From Bradyrhizobium monzae (GTDB lineage: Bacteria > Pseudomonadota > Alphaproteobacteria > Rhizobiales > Xanthobacteraceae): a stretch of 64,000 nt of DNA. Within the stretch, counting starts at the first letter, position 1, and the number at the start of each line of letters is the position of its first letter. Location of the stretch: positions 209,501 through 273,500 of the forward strand of contig NZ_JAIRDQ010000010.1 in NCBI RefSeq assembly GCF_021458635.1, in the 5' to 3' direction. The notes under the pieces are model-generated. The model ran no database searches and had not been told where the DNA came from. It was given only the letters and a program-made list of their open reading frames with translations. Both the position numbers and the translations under genes were made by a program. This document shows, one piece after another, positions 15,850-23,623 of the stretch.

Positions 15850-16611
15850 ATGTTGTTGAAGGATCAGGCAGCCATCGTCACCGGCGGCGCATCGGGACTG
15901 GGCGCCGCCACCGCGCGAAAGCTGGCGGCACAGGGCGCCAAGGTCGCAGTGTGCGATCTCAATACCAAGCTTGCGGAAACCGTTGCCGCCGAGATCAAGG
16001 GCGTGGCCGTGACCTGCGACGTCTCCGACGCGGCCTCCGCTGAAGCCGCGATCGCTCAGGCGACCAAGGCCCATGGCCCGGCCCGCGTGCTGGTCAATTG
16101 CGCCGGCATCGGCGTGGCGAAGCGCGTGGTCGGCCGTGACGGTCCGATGGCGCTCGCCGATTTCGACAAGGTGATCAAGGTCAATCTGATCGGCACCTTC
16201 AACATGCTGCGCCTCGCCGCGACCGAGATGTCCAAGCTCGAGCCGCAGGCGAGCGGCGAGCGCGGCGTCATCATCAACACGGCCTCCGTTGCCGCCTATG
16301 ACGGCCAGATCGGCCAGTCGGCCTATTCGGCCTCCAAGGGCGGCATCGTCGGCATGACGCTCCCGATCGCGCGCGAGCTGGCCCAGTTCGGCGTGCGCGT
16401 CCTGACGATCGCGCCCGGCCTGTTCCTGACGCCGCTGCTCGCGAACCTGCCGCAGGAAGCCCAGGATTCGCTCGCCGCCGCGATCCCCTTCCCGCGCCGG
16501 CTCGGCCACGCCGACGAATTCGCCGCGCTCGCGCTGCACATGGTCGAGAACTCCTACCTCAACGGCGAAGTGGTGCGCCTCGACGGCTCGCTGCGCATGG
16601 CGCCGAAGTAA
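15850..16611 (+). CDS. SDR-family 3-hydroxyacyl-CoA dehydrogenase (HSD17B10-like)
   Basis: Start ATG 15850 has AGGAGA just upstream; an ATG at 15820 lies in the previous gene. 253 aa classical SDR: TGGASGLG at 11-18, NCAG at 83-86, catalytic Ser146, Tyr159, Lys163. The pattern GERGVIINTASVAAYDGQIG and PFPRRLGHADEFAALALHMV is that of type II 3-hydroxyacyl-CoA dehydrogenases rather than generic reductases. It would oxidise the 3-hydroxy-3-arylpropionyl-CoA produced by the hydratase with NAD+. It is in one operon with fcs and the thioesterase (9 bases downstream). Confidence 0.88.
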   Translation: MLLKDQAAIVTGGASGLGAATARKLAAQGAKVAVCDLNTKLAETVAAEIKGVAVTCDVSDAASAEAAIAQATKAHGPARVLVNCAGIGVAKRVVGRDGPMALADFDKVIKVNLIGTFNMLRLAATEMSKLEPQASGERGVIINTASVAAYDGQIGQSAYSASKGGIVGMTLPIARELAQFGVRVLTIAPGLFLTPLLANLPQEAQDSLAAAIPFPRRLGHADEFAALALHMVENSYLNGEVVRLDGSLRMAPK

Positions 16612-16620
16612 GAGCCCCGC

Positions 16621-17052
16621 ATGTTCGTGAACCGGCGCGACGTCCAGATCCAGTGGGGCGACTGTGACCCCGCCAACATCGTCTACTACCCGCGCTATTT
16701 CGCGATGTTCGACGATTCGACCTCGACCCTGTTCGAGGTCGCCGGATTCTCCAAGCAGGATCTGGTCCGCAAATACGGCCTGGTGGGCATCCCCATGGTC
16801 GACACGCGGTCCAAGTTCTACATCCCCTCGACCTATGGCGATTGGATCACCATCGAAACGAAGATCGAGAGCATCAAGCGCTCGAGCTTCGAGGTGAAGC
16901 ACAATGTCTACAAGGGCGAGGCGCTCGCCATCGAAGGTTTTGAGACCCGCGTCCTGGTCGGCCGCGATCCCGTTAACCCCGACAAGCTGAAATCGGCACC
17001 ATTCCCTCCGGAAATGGTAGCCAAATTCACAGGAAGCCAGGTCCGGAGCTAA
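16621..17052 (+). CDS. 4-hydroxybenzoyl-CoA thioesterase
   Basis: 143 aa hotdog protein. The N-terminus QIQWGDCDPANIVYYPRYF aligns with the active-site segment of Pseudomonas 4-hydroxybenzoyl-CoA thioesterase, the catalytic Asp being Asp16 here. GLVGIPMVDTRSKFYIPSTY also corresponds to that enzyme. Expected reaction: aryl-CoA + H2O to free aromatic acid + CoA. With pobA at the other end of the cluster it delivers 4-hydroxybenzoate for hydroxylation. It starts 9 bases after the dehydrogenase. Confidence 0.88.
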   Translation: MFVNRRDVQIQWGDCDPANIVYYPRYFAMFDDSTSTLFEVAGFSKQDLVRKYGLVGIPMVDTRSKFYIPSTYGDWITIETKIESIKRSSFEVKHNVYKGEALAIEGFETRVLVGRDPVNPDKLKSAPFPPEMVAKFTGSQVRS

Positions 17053-17073
17053 ATCGCCGCATCACCGAAAGAC

Positions 17074-17090
17074 GGGGCTGAAATAGCCCC
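17074..17090 (+). promoter_or_regulatory. hairpin between thioesterase and binding-protein genes
   Basis: GGGGCT (17074-17079), 5-base loop, AGCCCC (17085-17090), in the 78-base gap before the ABC binding-protein gene. There is no clean T-run, so it is more likely an RNA stability or attenuation element than a full terminator. Confidence 0.4.
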
Positions 17091-17130
17091 GAATTTCTGC
17101 TTTCAAAGAAACACGAAAAGGGAGGAATCA

Positions 17131-18282
17131 ATGAAACGCTTTTACCTGACCGCCGCCATCGCCGCGGTGACGCTGGCACTGCCAACGTTGCCGGCGCTGG
17201 CGCAGACCGCTGAAATCACCGTCGGCATCACCACCACAACGACCGGCCCGGGCGCAGCGCTCGGAATTCCCGAGCGCAACGCGCTGGAATTCGTGCCGAA
17301 AGAGATCGGCGGCGTGCCGCTGAAGGTGATCGTGCTCGACGACGGCGGTGATCCCACCACCGCAACCACCAACGCCCGCCGCTTCGTGACCGAATCCAAG
17401 GCCGACGTGATCATGGGCTCGGCGGTCACGCCGCCGACGATTGCCGTGTCGAATGTCGCGAACGAGGCCGGCATTCCGCATTTCGGCCTCTCGCCATTCC
17501 CGATCACGCCGGAACGCATGAAGTGGTCGGTCGCAATGCCGCAGCCGATTCCAATCATGGGCAAGGTGCTCTACGAGCACATGAAGGCGCACAACGTGAA
17601 GACGGTCGGCTATATCGGCTATTCCGACTCCTATGGCGACCTCTGGTTCAACGACCTGAAGGCCCAGGGCGTGCCGATGGGCCTGACCATCGCCGACGAG
17701 GAGCGCTTCGCCCGTCCCGATACGTCGGTGACCGGACAGGTGCTGAAGCTCGTCGCAGCCAACCCGGACGCGATCCTGGTCGGCGCCTCCGGCACCGCCG
17801 CGGCACTGCCGCAGACCGAGCTGCGCGAGCGCGGCTACCAGGGCCTGATCTACCAGACCCATGGTGCGGCCAGTATGGATTTCATCCGCATTGCGGGTAA
17901 AGCCGCCGAAGGCGTGCTGATGGCGTCGGGCCCGGTGATGGACCCCGAAGATCAACCCGACAGCGCGCTCACCAAGAAGCCGGGCATGGCGCTGAATTCC
18001 GCCTATGAGGGCAAGTATGGCCCGAACAGCCGCAGCCAGTTCGCCGGTCATTCCTACGATGCCTTCGAAATCCTGAAGCGCGTCATCCCCGTCGCACTAA
18101 AGACGGCAAAGCCCGGCACGCCCGAATTCCGCGAGGCGATCCGCCAGGCGCTGCTGTCGGAGCGGGAAATCGCGGCGAGCCAGGGCGTCTACAATTTCAC
18201 CGAAAAGGATCGCTACGGCCTCGACGACCGTTCGCGCATCCTGCTCACGGTCAAGGACGGCAAGTACACGCTCGCGAAGTAA
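17131..18282 (+). CDS. ABC transporter substrate-binding protein, CouP-like (383 aa)
   Basis: GGGAGG precedes ATG 17131. Signal peptide 1-25 (ending ALAQ), then a type I periplasmic binding protein of the branched-chain amino acid (LivJ/HAAT) family, with the characteristic EITVGITTTTTGPGAALGIP start and PDAILVGASGTAAALPQTEL. In Rhodopseudomonas palustris the comparable CouP protein binds p-coumarate, ferulate and caffeate. Its position at the end of the fcs operon supports the same role. No ABC permease or ATPase genes follow, so it must work with components encoded elsewhere. A strong terminator follows at 18304. Confidence 0.85.
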   Translation: MKRFYLTAAIAAVTLALPTLPALAQTAEITVGITTTTTGPGAALGIPERNALEFVPKEIGGVPLKVIVLDDGGDPTTATTNARRFVTESKADVIMGSAVTPPTIAVSNVANEAGIPHFGLSPFPITPERMKWSVAMPQPIPIMGKVLYEHMKAHNVKTVGYIGYSDSYGDLWFNDLKAQGVPMGLTIADEERFARPDTSVTGQVLKLVAANPDAILVGASGTAAALPQTELRERGYQGLIYQTHGAASMDFIRIAGKAAEGVLMASGPVMDPEDQPDSALTKKPGMALNSAYEGKYGPNSRSQFAGHSYDAFEILKRVIPVALKTAKPGTPEFREAIRQALLSEREIAASQGVYNFTEKDRYGLDDRSRILLTVKDGKYTLAK

Positions 18283-18303
18283 CCAGCGACAGTTTCCAAG
18301 ACG

Positions 18304-18330
18304 AGAGCCGGCCGATGGGCCGGCTCTTTT
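18304..18330 (+). terminator. rho-independent terminator of the aromatic operon
   Basis: AGAGCCGGCC (18304-18313), 4-base loop, GGCCGGCTCT (18318-18327), followed by TTT: a perfect 10-bp stem with U-tract, 21 bases after the binding-protein stop codon. Confidence 0.88.
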
Positions 18331-18355
18331 ATTTTACGCCACCCGCGTGATTGCG

Positions 18356-19084
18356 TCAGGCCGCCTGCTGCAGCGGCGTCCAGGCGAACTCCGGATAGTA
18401 CGTATCCATCATCCGGTCGACATAGGCGGTGAGGTTTTGAAATCCTTCCGCGCGCTCGCGCAGACGGGATTCGAAGAACGGCGTCAAGATGCCCGCAAGC
18501 GCTCCGAACGCGGTCGCGTCGACCCCACTGGGCTTGTTCCCCATCAGATAGGATTTGTCGCCGAGCTGTACCGACAGTGCGAACAGCGAGCGGACCGCGA
18601 GCTCGACGTCGTCGTCGGGTGCATGACGACCGAGGCCGGAGAGCAGGTAATTCTCGGCGACGCGGAATTGCGCGTCCTCGCGCAGCTTCTCGCGGTTGTG
18701 CTCGGGCGCCCCGTCGAAGAAATGCGCAGGCCCCTTGGCGAAATTGGCAGCATCGACCCAGCGCGCACCGACCAGCGACCAATAGACGTGGTGCTCGATC
18801 ATGCGCTCGAACGCCCAGGCCTGGGCGCGTTCGTGCAGGGAAAGGCCGGCGTCGAAGTCGAAGCCGTAGCGGCGCTCGATATGGGCGCGGATGAACGTGG
18901 AATCGGCCACCGCCTCGCCACCGTCATCGATGAAAGGCAGCTGCCCCTTCGGTGAAGCCGGCGGCATCGCGCGCTCCTTCCGGTAGGGCAGCCCCGCCAT
19001 CTTGAGCTGCACCTCGGTCTTGGTGACGAAGGGGCTGATTTCCGGCAGGCCGAAGCCGGTGCCAAAGCCGTAAAGCGTGATCAT
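18356..19084 (-). CDS. glutathione S-transferase-like protein of the Fax/metaxin type
   Basis: 242 aa. The N-terminal thioredoxin-like domain reads LYGFGTGFGLPEISPFVTKT followed by MAGLPYRKE, the pattern of bacterial 'failed axon connections'/metaxin-like GST domains, though the usual SPFCxK cysteine is Val here. PKGQLPFIDDGG and DSTFI supply the glutathione-site-like cis-Pro and Ser/Thr. The all-alpha C-terminal domain follows. Function in bacteria is not established. It is convergent with the aromatic operon and separated from it by the terminator. Confidence 0.8.
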   Translation of the reverse strand: MITLYGFGTGFGLPEISPFVTKTEVQLKMAGLPYRKERAMPPASPKGQLPFIDDGGEAVADSTFIRAHIERRYGFDFDAGLSLHERAQAWAFERMIEHHVYWSLVGARWVDAANFAKGPAHFFDGAPEHNREKLREDAQFRVAENYLLSGLGRHAPDDDVELAVRSLFALSVQLGDKSYLMGNKPSGVDATAFGALAGILTPFFESRLRERAEGFQNLTAYVDRMMDTYYPEFAWTPLQQAA

Positions 19085-19121
19085 TGAGCTCTCCTGAACC
19101 TGCCGAAAGAGTTGACGGAAC

Positions 19122-19397
19122 CTAGTGCCGGGCTGCTGCCACCATGGTGGCAGCAGCCGTGATATCTTCTGCGAAACGGGCTCCCCGCCAGGCGCGGCCC
19201 ATCACATGGCGGACCAGCGCGTCCGCAGCCTGGACCAGCGAGCGTGTCAGCATGGTCACGAGCGCGATTCGGAGGTCGACGACGGTGAGATCGAAAATCG
19301 TGAGGCGGCTGAAGGCCCAGGCATACAGCGAGGCATGCAACGAGGCCTGGCTCCGCCACAACGGACCGGCCGGACCGAAATGGGTTGGAATGATCAT
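19122..19397 (-). CDS. small hypothetical protein (91 aa)
   Basis: Start ATG 19397 is chosen because GAGGA (complement of 19406-19410) is 8 bases upstream; a TTG at 19403 is too close to it. The product (MIIPTHFGPAGPLWRSQASL...) is Ala-rich with an amphipathic middle and no clear signal peptide or known domain. It is divergent from the WYL regulator at 19510, with an inverted repeat between them, so it is probably that regulator's target. I do not recognise the family. Confidence 0.5.
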   Translation of the reverse strand: MIIPTHFGPAGPLWRSQASLHASLYAWAFSRLTIFDLTVVDLRIALVTMLTRSLVQAADALVRHVMGRAWRGARFAEDITAAATMVAAARH

Positions 19398-19443
19398 GGA
19401 CAAATCCTCTTCAGTCGATGTGTTGTCCCGGTATAGAACTCCC

Positions 19444-19467
19444 CTGCTGCCAACATCCTGTCAGCAG
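19444..19467. promoter_or_regulatory. candidate WYL-regulator operator
   Basis: CTGCTG-c-CA...TG-t-CAGCAG (arms at 19444-19452 and 19459-19467). On the minus strand it reads CTGACA-N5-TTGGCAG, close to the CTGACA-N5-TGTCAG core of the perfect operator before the other WYL regulator (26677-26707). It lies 43 bases before the regulator start. Confidence 0.5.
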
Positions 19468-19509
19468 TCACGCGCCGTTTTCTGATGTGCCCCCGATGAG
19501 AGAATTGTC

Positions 19510-20208
19510 ATGAGACGCGCCGACCGGCTGTTTCAGATTATCCAGGTGCTGAGGCGCACCCGTAAGCCGCTGACGGCGGACGCGATTGCGGCCGAGCTCG
19601 AGACCTCGAAGCGAACGATCTATCGCGACATCGCAACACTGATGGGCCAGCGCGTGCCGATCCGTGGCGAAGCCGGCATGGGCTACATTCTCGAGAAGGG
19701 TTTTGACCTGCCGCCCTTGATGCTGACGCCCGACGAGATCGAGGCGGCGGTACTGGGCGCGCAATGGGTCGCGGGCCATGCCGATTCCACGCTGGCGCGC
19801 GCGGCGGAAGATCTGATGGCCAAGATCGCCGACACTGTACCCGAGCGCCTGCGCCCCTTCGTGCTGGAGCCTGCGAGCCGCGCGCGACCGAGCTGGAACA
19901 GGGAGCCGGACCGCCTCGACATGGCGCGCACGCGCACCCAGATTCACGAAGGCAAGAAAATCATGCTGCGCTATCGCGACGAGCAGGGCCGCCCCAGCGA
20001 GCGCTTGATCTGGCCCATCTCGGTCGGCTATCTCGAAGCCGTGCGCCTGCTCGCGGCGTGGTGCGAGCTGCGCAGCGACTTCCGCAGCTTCCGCACCGAC
20101 CGCGTCGTCGATGCGACCTATCTCGACGAACGATATCCGGAGCGGCGCGACGTGCTGCGCGCGAAATGGCGGCAGAGCCTGGTCTGGGGCCCGCCCAAGG
20201 ATACCTGA
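19510..20208 (+). CDS. YafY/WYL-domain transcriptional regulator (232 aa)
   Basis: HTH_11-type winged helix at the N-terminus (DRLFQIIQVLRRTRKPLTAD then ELETSKRTIYRDIATL) and a C-terminal WYL-like effector domain (about 140-220). WYL proteins bind small ligands or nucleic acid and usually autoregulate. A related operator-like inverted repeat is upstream. The YkgJ-like gene follows 9 bases after its stop and may be co-transcribed. Confidence 0.87.
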   Translation: MRRADRLFQIIQVLRRTRKPLTADAIAAELETSKRTIYRDIATLMGQRVPIRGEAGMGYILEKGFDLPPLMLTPDEIEAAVLGAQWVAGHADSTLARAAEDLMAKIADTVPERLRPFVLEPASRARPSWNREPDRLDMARTRTQIHEGKKIMLRYRDEQGRPSERLIWPISVGYLEAVRLLAAWCELRSDFRSFRTDRVVDATYLDERYPERRDVLRAKWRQSLVWGPPKDT

Positions 20209-20217
20209 TAAGGACAC

Positions 20218-20550
20218 ATGACGCTGATGGATGAGACGTCCGCGATCGACCTGTCGACCTGTTGCCAAAGCTGCGGCGCTTGCTGCGGCTATTCGCAGAA
20301 CTGGCCGCGCTTCTCGATCGAAAGCGACGAGGAGCTTGCAGCTATTCCGGAGACCCTCGTCAACGCGCGACAATCCGGCATGCGCTGCGAAGGCGATCGC
20401 TGTTCGGCACTGCAGGGCGAGATCGGCAAGGCGACCTCGTGCGGCATCTATGCGGTGCGGCCGGAGGTGTGCCGCACCTGCATGCCGGGCGACGCCGAAT
20501 GCGCCATGGCGCGGCGGAAGTTCGGGCTGCCTGTGATCGAGGCCGCTTAA
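20218..20550 (+). CDS. YkgJ-family cysteine-cluster protein (110 aa)
   Basis: Small cytoplasmic protein with the Zn/Fe-chelating YkgJ pattern: CCQSCGACC at residues 15-23, then two central cysteines around SGMRCEGDRC, and SCGIYAVRPEVCRTCMPGD with PEVC near the C-terminus. The family is thought to bind a metal or Fe-S cluster; its role is unknown. It follows the WYL regulator closely. The stop codon overlaps the convergent gene's stop by 4 bases (TTAA). Confidence 0.82.
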   Translation: MTLMDETSAIDLSTCCQSCGACCGYSQNWPRFSIESDEELAAIPETLVNARQSGMRCEGDRCSALQGEIGKATSCGIYAVRPEVCRTCMPGDAECAMARRKFGLPVIEAA

Positions 20551-20945
20551 GCGGGGACGGCTTCGCTGATCTCGTCGTCGATTTCGTCGTCCAGCGGTGC
20601 GAGCACCGAGAGCGGCTTGGTCGACAGCGTGATCGGCTTGCGGCCACCGGACAACGACGGTGACGATTTGGCCGAACCCGCGCGCGACAGCGCATGGAGC
20701 GTCGAGCCGACACGGCCGCCGTTTTCGATCAGGTCGCGCTCGCTGCAACTGGCTGCGATTGCGAGGGCCAGCGAATGAAGATGGCTGCGGTGATAGCAGA
20801 ACAGCGCCAACTTGGCGCGCGCGTCAGGGGAAACACTCTCAACCAGCCTCGGCAGGCCACTCTCGCTGGCGCGGTACATCTCGCCAAGGAGTTCGTCGCG
20901 AACCGGGCAGAATTCGCTTTCATAAGCGTCGCGGCTTGAAAACAT
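20547..20945 (-). CDS. conserved hypothetical protein (132 aa)
   Basis: Start ATG 20945 (MFSSRDAYESEF) has GGGAG upstream. The N-terminal ~90 residues look helical (DELLGEMYRASESGLPRLVE, then KLALFCYHRSHLHSLALAIA with Cys and several His), and the C-terminal third is Ser/Pro-rich and acidic, probably disordered. No export signal or recognised domain; typical of Bradyrhizobium-restricted proteins. Convergent with the YkgJ-like gene, overlapping it by 4 bases. Confidence 0.62.
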   Translation of the reverse strand: MFSSRDAYESEFCPVRDELLGEMYRASESGLPRLVESVSPDARAKLALFCYHRSHLHSLALAIAASCSERDLIENGGRVGSTLHALSRAGSAKSSPSLSGGRKPITLSTKPLSVLAPLDDEIDDEISEAVPA

Positions 20946-21093
20946 TGCAGTTCTCCCTCGTGTAGGGAAGATGCAGCGCAATTCTCTAATGAAAGGTTAA
21001 CCACCCCGGGCGGTAGTCACCCGGGGGCGCTTGCGCACTGGCCGCGAATCAGTGCCGCCCCGGGCGGCTGAAAGCCGGATTGGCGACCACCAC

Positions 21094-21215
21094 GTGGCCA
21101 TCCTTCGAGACGTCCGCCTTTGGCGGGCTCTCAGGATGAGGTCGGATTCCACTGAAAAATTCTCACCCGTCATGGTGAGGAGCGCGGCTTGCGGCCCGTC
21201 TCGAACCACGCAGGC
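21094..21215. repeat. dispersed ~120-bp Bradyrhizobium intergenic repeat
   Basis: TGGCCATCCTTCGAGACG...CTCAGGATGAGGTCGG...CATGGTGAGGAGCGCGG...CGTCTCGAACCACG is the familiar 'TTCGAGACGC / TCAGGATGAGG' element. Terminal inverted arms TTCGAGACG (21104-21112) and CGTCTCGAA (21197-21205) make a long foldback. It occupies most of the 295-base gap between 20946 and 21240. Confidence 0.7.
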
Positions 21216-21240
21216 CCGGCGCCCATCGCAGGTAGCCGCC

Positions 21241-21642
21241 TCAGTTCGCCGCCATGAAGATGGAGAGGCCGAAGCCGGTCAGGTGGTGCAGCGCCTGGTC
21301 GACGCCGATCAGGGTCCAGAACCAGGGGTGCTCCTGGTTGACGCCGAAATTGGCCGAGACCAGTCCCTTGGCGCGGTCGATCGTGATGTGAATGATGAAG
21401 TCGATCACCGCCACGAACCAGAACTTTGGCGCGACGATCAGGATCAACGACAGCGCAACTGCAAGGTGAATCAGGCAATGCACCAGAAGCGGCAAAGCCC
21501 AGCCGTGCTTCTGATCCTTGCCGTGCGCCATCCAGGCGGTCTGCAGCACGAAATCTGCGATGATGTGCTTGAAGGTGAGCAGCAACATCCAGCCAATGAG
21601 CGCTTCGACCGGAACCGCCGATGACAGAGGTGGAAACGACAA
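21241..21642 (-). CDS. DUF3307 membrane protein (133 aa)
   Basis: The DUF3307 hallmarks are present: MLLLTFKHIIADFVLQTAWM with the conserved H and D-F-x-L-Q, then PLLVHCLIHLAVALSLILIV and a C-terminal HITIDRAKG...DQALHHLTG. About four short hydrophobic segments indicate an inner-membrane protein. Function of the family is unknown. It is divergent from the TAXI protein gene across a 346-base gap. Confidence 0.85.
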   Translation of the reverse strand: MSFPPLSSAVPVEALIGWMLLLTFKHIIADFVLQTAWMAHGKDQKHGWALPLLVHCLIHLAVALSLILIVAPKFWFVAVIDFIIHITIDRAKGLVSANFGVNQEHPWFWTLIGVDQALHHLTGFGLSIFMAAN

Positions 21643-21988
21643 AGCTGACGCCCTCGTTGACCTAAAAGAAAAATGGAGCGTTCAGCGCAGCTTCTTCTTG
21701 GACCCGTCAGAACGTCGGGACCGCTGATTTATGACATTTCCCGCGACGGAATGCAGCCGGGGGAACTGGAAAATCGCCAACTGTGGCTAAACGGTGATAG
21801 CATGGCCGAACCACGCGGATCGGTTGGGTAAGGTTACCTTCGGCGCGGAATTTGCATTCTCTCGCTGGAGCGCTATCATCCTCAGGTAGAGGAATATCGT
21901 TCTTTTTTCAGATGCTTACAAATTTTTCGAGCGTGCCGCCGACGATGGCCGTGCTGCCCGCCATGCCAGGAATAAGGCCAGTGCTGCG
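21643..21988. other. 346-base intergenic region, no gene seen
   Basis: Divergent region between the DUF3307 gene and the TAXI binding-protein gene. It must hold both promoters, but no convincing palindrome, repeat or RNA gene was found. It is somewhat less GC-rich than its flanks, with a TTTTTT run near 21903. Confidence 0.5.
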
Positions 21989-23437
21989 ATGAGTGCTGAA
22001 GGCCCGACCTCGTCAACCGAGATCCCACCGCCACGGCGCCCCAAGGTGATCAAGACCAATCAGCAGCAGGTCCTGCTGTATGTCGTCCTGACCCTGCTCT
22101 TGTCGCTTGCGACCGTCTGGGCCGGGCGCGCCTGGTGGCACAATTCGGAGACGCTGACCTTTGCCGTCGGCGCTCCCAACAGCGACGAAGCACTGTTCGC
22201 GACCAAGCTCGCCACATTGCTGAAGAACAACGCCTCGCGTTTCCGGATCAAGATCGTCAACAACGCCGACAGCGCCAAGGCGCTCGCGCAGTTCGATCGC
22301 AGGCAGGCCGATCTTGCCGTCCTGCGCACCGATGCCAAGGTGCCGCTGCGGGCGCGCGCGCTCGCGATCCTCGAGCACGATCTCGTGCTGCTGCTCGGCC
22401 CCGGCAACAAGAAGATCAAGTCGCTCGCCGAGCTCAAGAAGAAGAAGGTCGCCGTTCTCGCCGAGAATGATTCGTCCCTCGCCTTGGTCCGCAGCGTCCT
22501 CGACATTCCCGCCGACAGCCCCGACGCCACGAAGATCCAGATGGCGCCGCAGGGTGCGACGCTGGATAAGCTGTTCGCCCCGGCCAACGGCTTCGGCGCG
22601 GTGATTGCCGTCGTCCACGCCTCCAGGGCCGTGCGCGACAAGGCCTATCAGCAGGTCGCCAAGCGCGGCGGCTTCACGCTCAATGCAATCGACGAAGCCA
22701 AGGCGCTGGCACGTAAATTCCCCGGTATTTCCGAGGAGACGCTGACGGCCGGCACGCTGTCCTCCTCGCCCGAGATCCCCGACGACGATCTCGACACGAT
22801 CGGGCTTGAATGGCTGCTGGTCGCGCAATCCAGGATGTCGGCGACCACCGCCGGCGATCTCGCGCGCATCGTCTACGAGAACAAGTCCGCGCTCGGGCTC
22901 GACAGCGGGTTTGCGACCCATATCGAGCCGGCCTCCGTCGAGAAGGACGCTTACGTGATGGCGCATCAGGGCGCCGCCGACTACATCAACGACGACACCA
23001 AGTCGTTCATGGATAAGTACAGCGACATGATGTATCTGGGCGCCGCCGCGCTCAGCGTCATCGGCTCGATCTTCGCGGCGATCTACGCCAAGATCACAAG
23101 GATCGCGCCGGAGAAGGCTGGCGAGCTTTCGACCGCTGTCCTCGACGTCGGCGAGCGCATCGAGCACGCCCATTCGCTGGACCAGCTCGAATGCCTGCAG
23201 GACGAGCTCGAAAGCATCTTGCGCGGCGCGGTGATCGGCTTGCGCGACGGCACGATCAGTACCGACGGCCTGGATACGTTCAAGCTCGGCTACGAATTCG
23301 TCCGCGACGAGATCGGAATGCGGCGCGACTACCTCAAACGCCACGCCAGCGAGATCGAAAAGGCAACAATCCCTGCCGCGCTCCCCCCGCCGGAAGACAG
23401 CAACGTGGTGGTGGTGAAGACAGCTCAGAGTGCCTGA
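21989..23437 (+). CDS. membrane-anchored TAXI-family solute-binding protein (482 aa)
   Basis: Residues ~26-46 form an N-terminal membrane anchor. Residues ~55-345 form a TAXI-type periplasmic binding domain (LTFAVGAPNSDEALFATKLA, then QADLAVLRTDAKV, LGPGNKKIKSLAELKKKKVA). A second membrane segment (~350-371, MMYLGAAALSVIGSIFAAIY) leads into a ~110-residue cytoplasmic tail. Ordinary TAXI binding proteins are soluble and pair with a fused DctQM permease; none is here. The next gene, 186 bases on, is a cyclic-nucleotide-gated K+ channel, so this may be a sensor or channel partner (inference). Confidence 0.82.
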   Translation: MSAEGPTSSTEIPPPRRPKVIKTNQQQVLLYVVLTLLLSLATVWAGRAWWHNSETLTFAVGAPNSDEALFATKLATLLKNNASRFRIKIVNNADSAKALAQFDRRQADLAVLRTDAKVPLRARALAILEHDLVLLLGPGNKKIKSLAELKKKKVAVLAENDSSLALVRSVLDIPADSPDATKIQMAPQGATLDKLFAPANGFGAVIAVVHASRAVRDKAYQQVAKRGGFTLNAIDEAKALARKFPGISEETLTAGTLSSSPEIPDDDLDTIGLEWLLVAQSRMSATTAGDLARIVYENKSALGLDSGFATHIEPASVEKDAYVMAHQGAADYINDDTKSFMDKYSDMMYLGAAALSVIGSIFAAIYAKITRIAPEKAGELSTAVLDVGERIEHAHSLDQLECLQDELESILRGAVIGLRDGTISTDGLDTFKLGYEFVRDEIGMRRDYLKRHASEIEKATIPAALPPPEDSNVVVVKTAQSA

Positions 23438-23623
23438 CCTATCGATTCGCGCCTGGCCACAGGCCCGGCACGTTCCCAGCCACTGCACGAAGCTTCCGCG
23501 CCCTGATTCGGACGGATGGTGCGACTGCCCGCCCCGTCGTTGACGGCCCCGGTGCGGGCGGGCACTTTGGCGCCGAGGTCCCGGCCCGGGACCGCTAGAA
23601 CCAGCACCGAGCCGCCATTTCGC

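Noticed and set aside
14481..15851. A 456-codon minus-strand frame opposite feruloyl-CoA synthase
   Set aside because: Reversed high-GC coding sequence with no motif; the plus-strand gene is unambiguous.
19122..21240. Search for CRISPR-like or tandem repeats in gene-poor gaps
   Set aside because: Only the dispersed Bradyrhizobium-type palindromic repeats were found; no regularly spaced array is present anywhere in the window.
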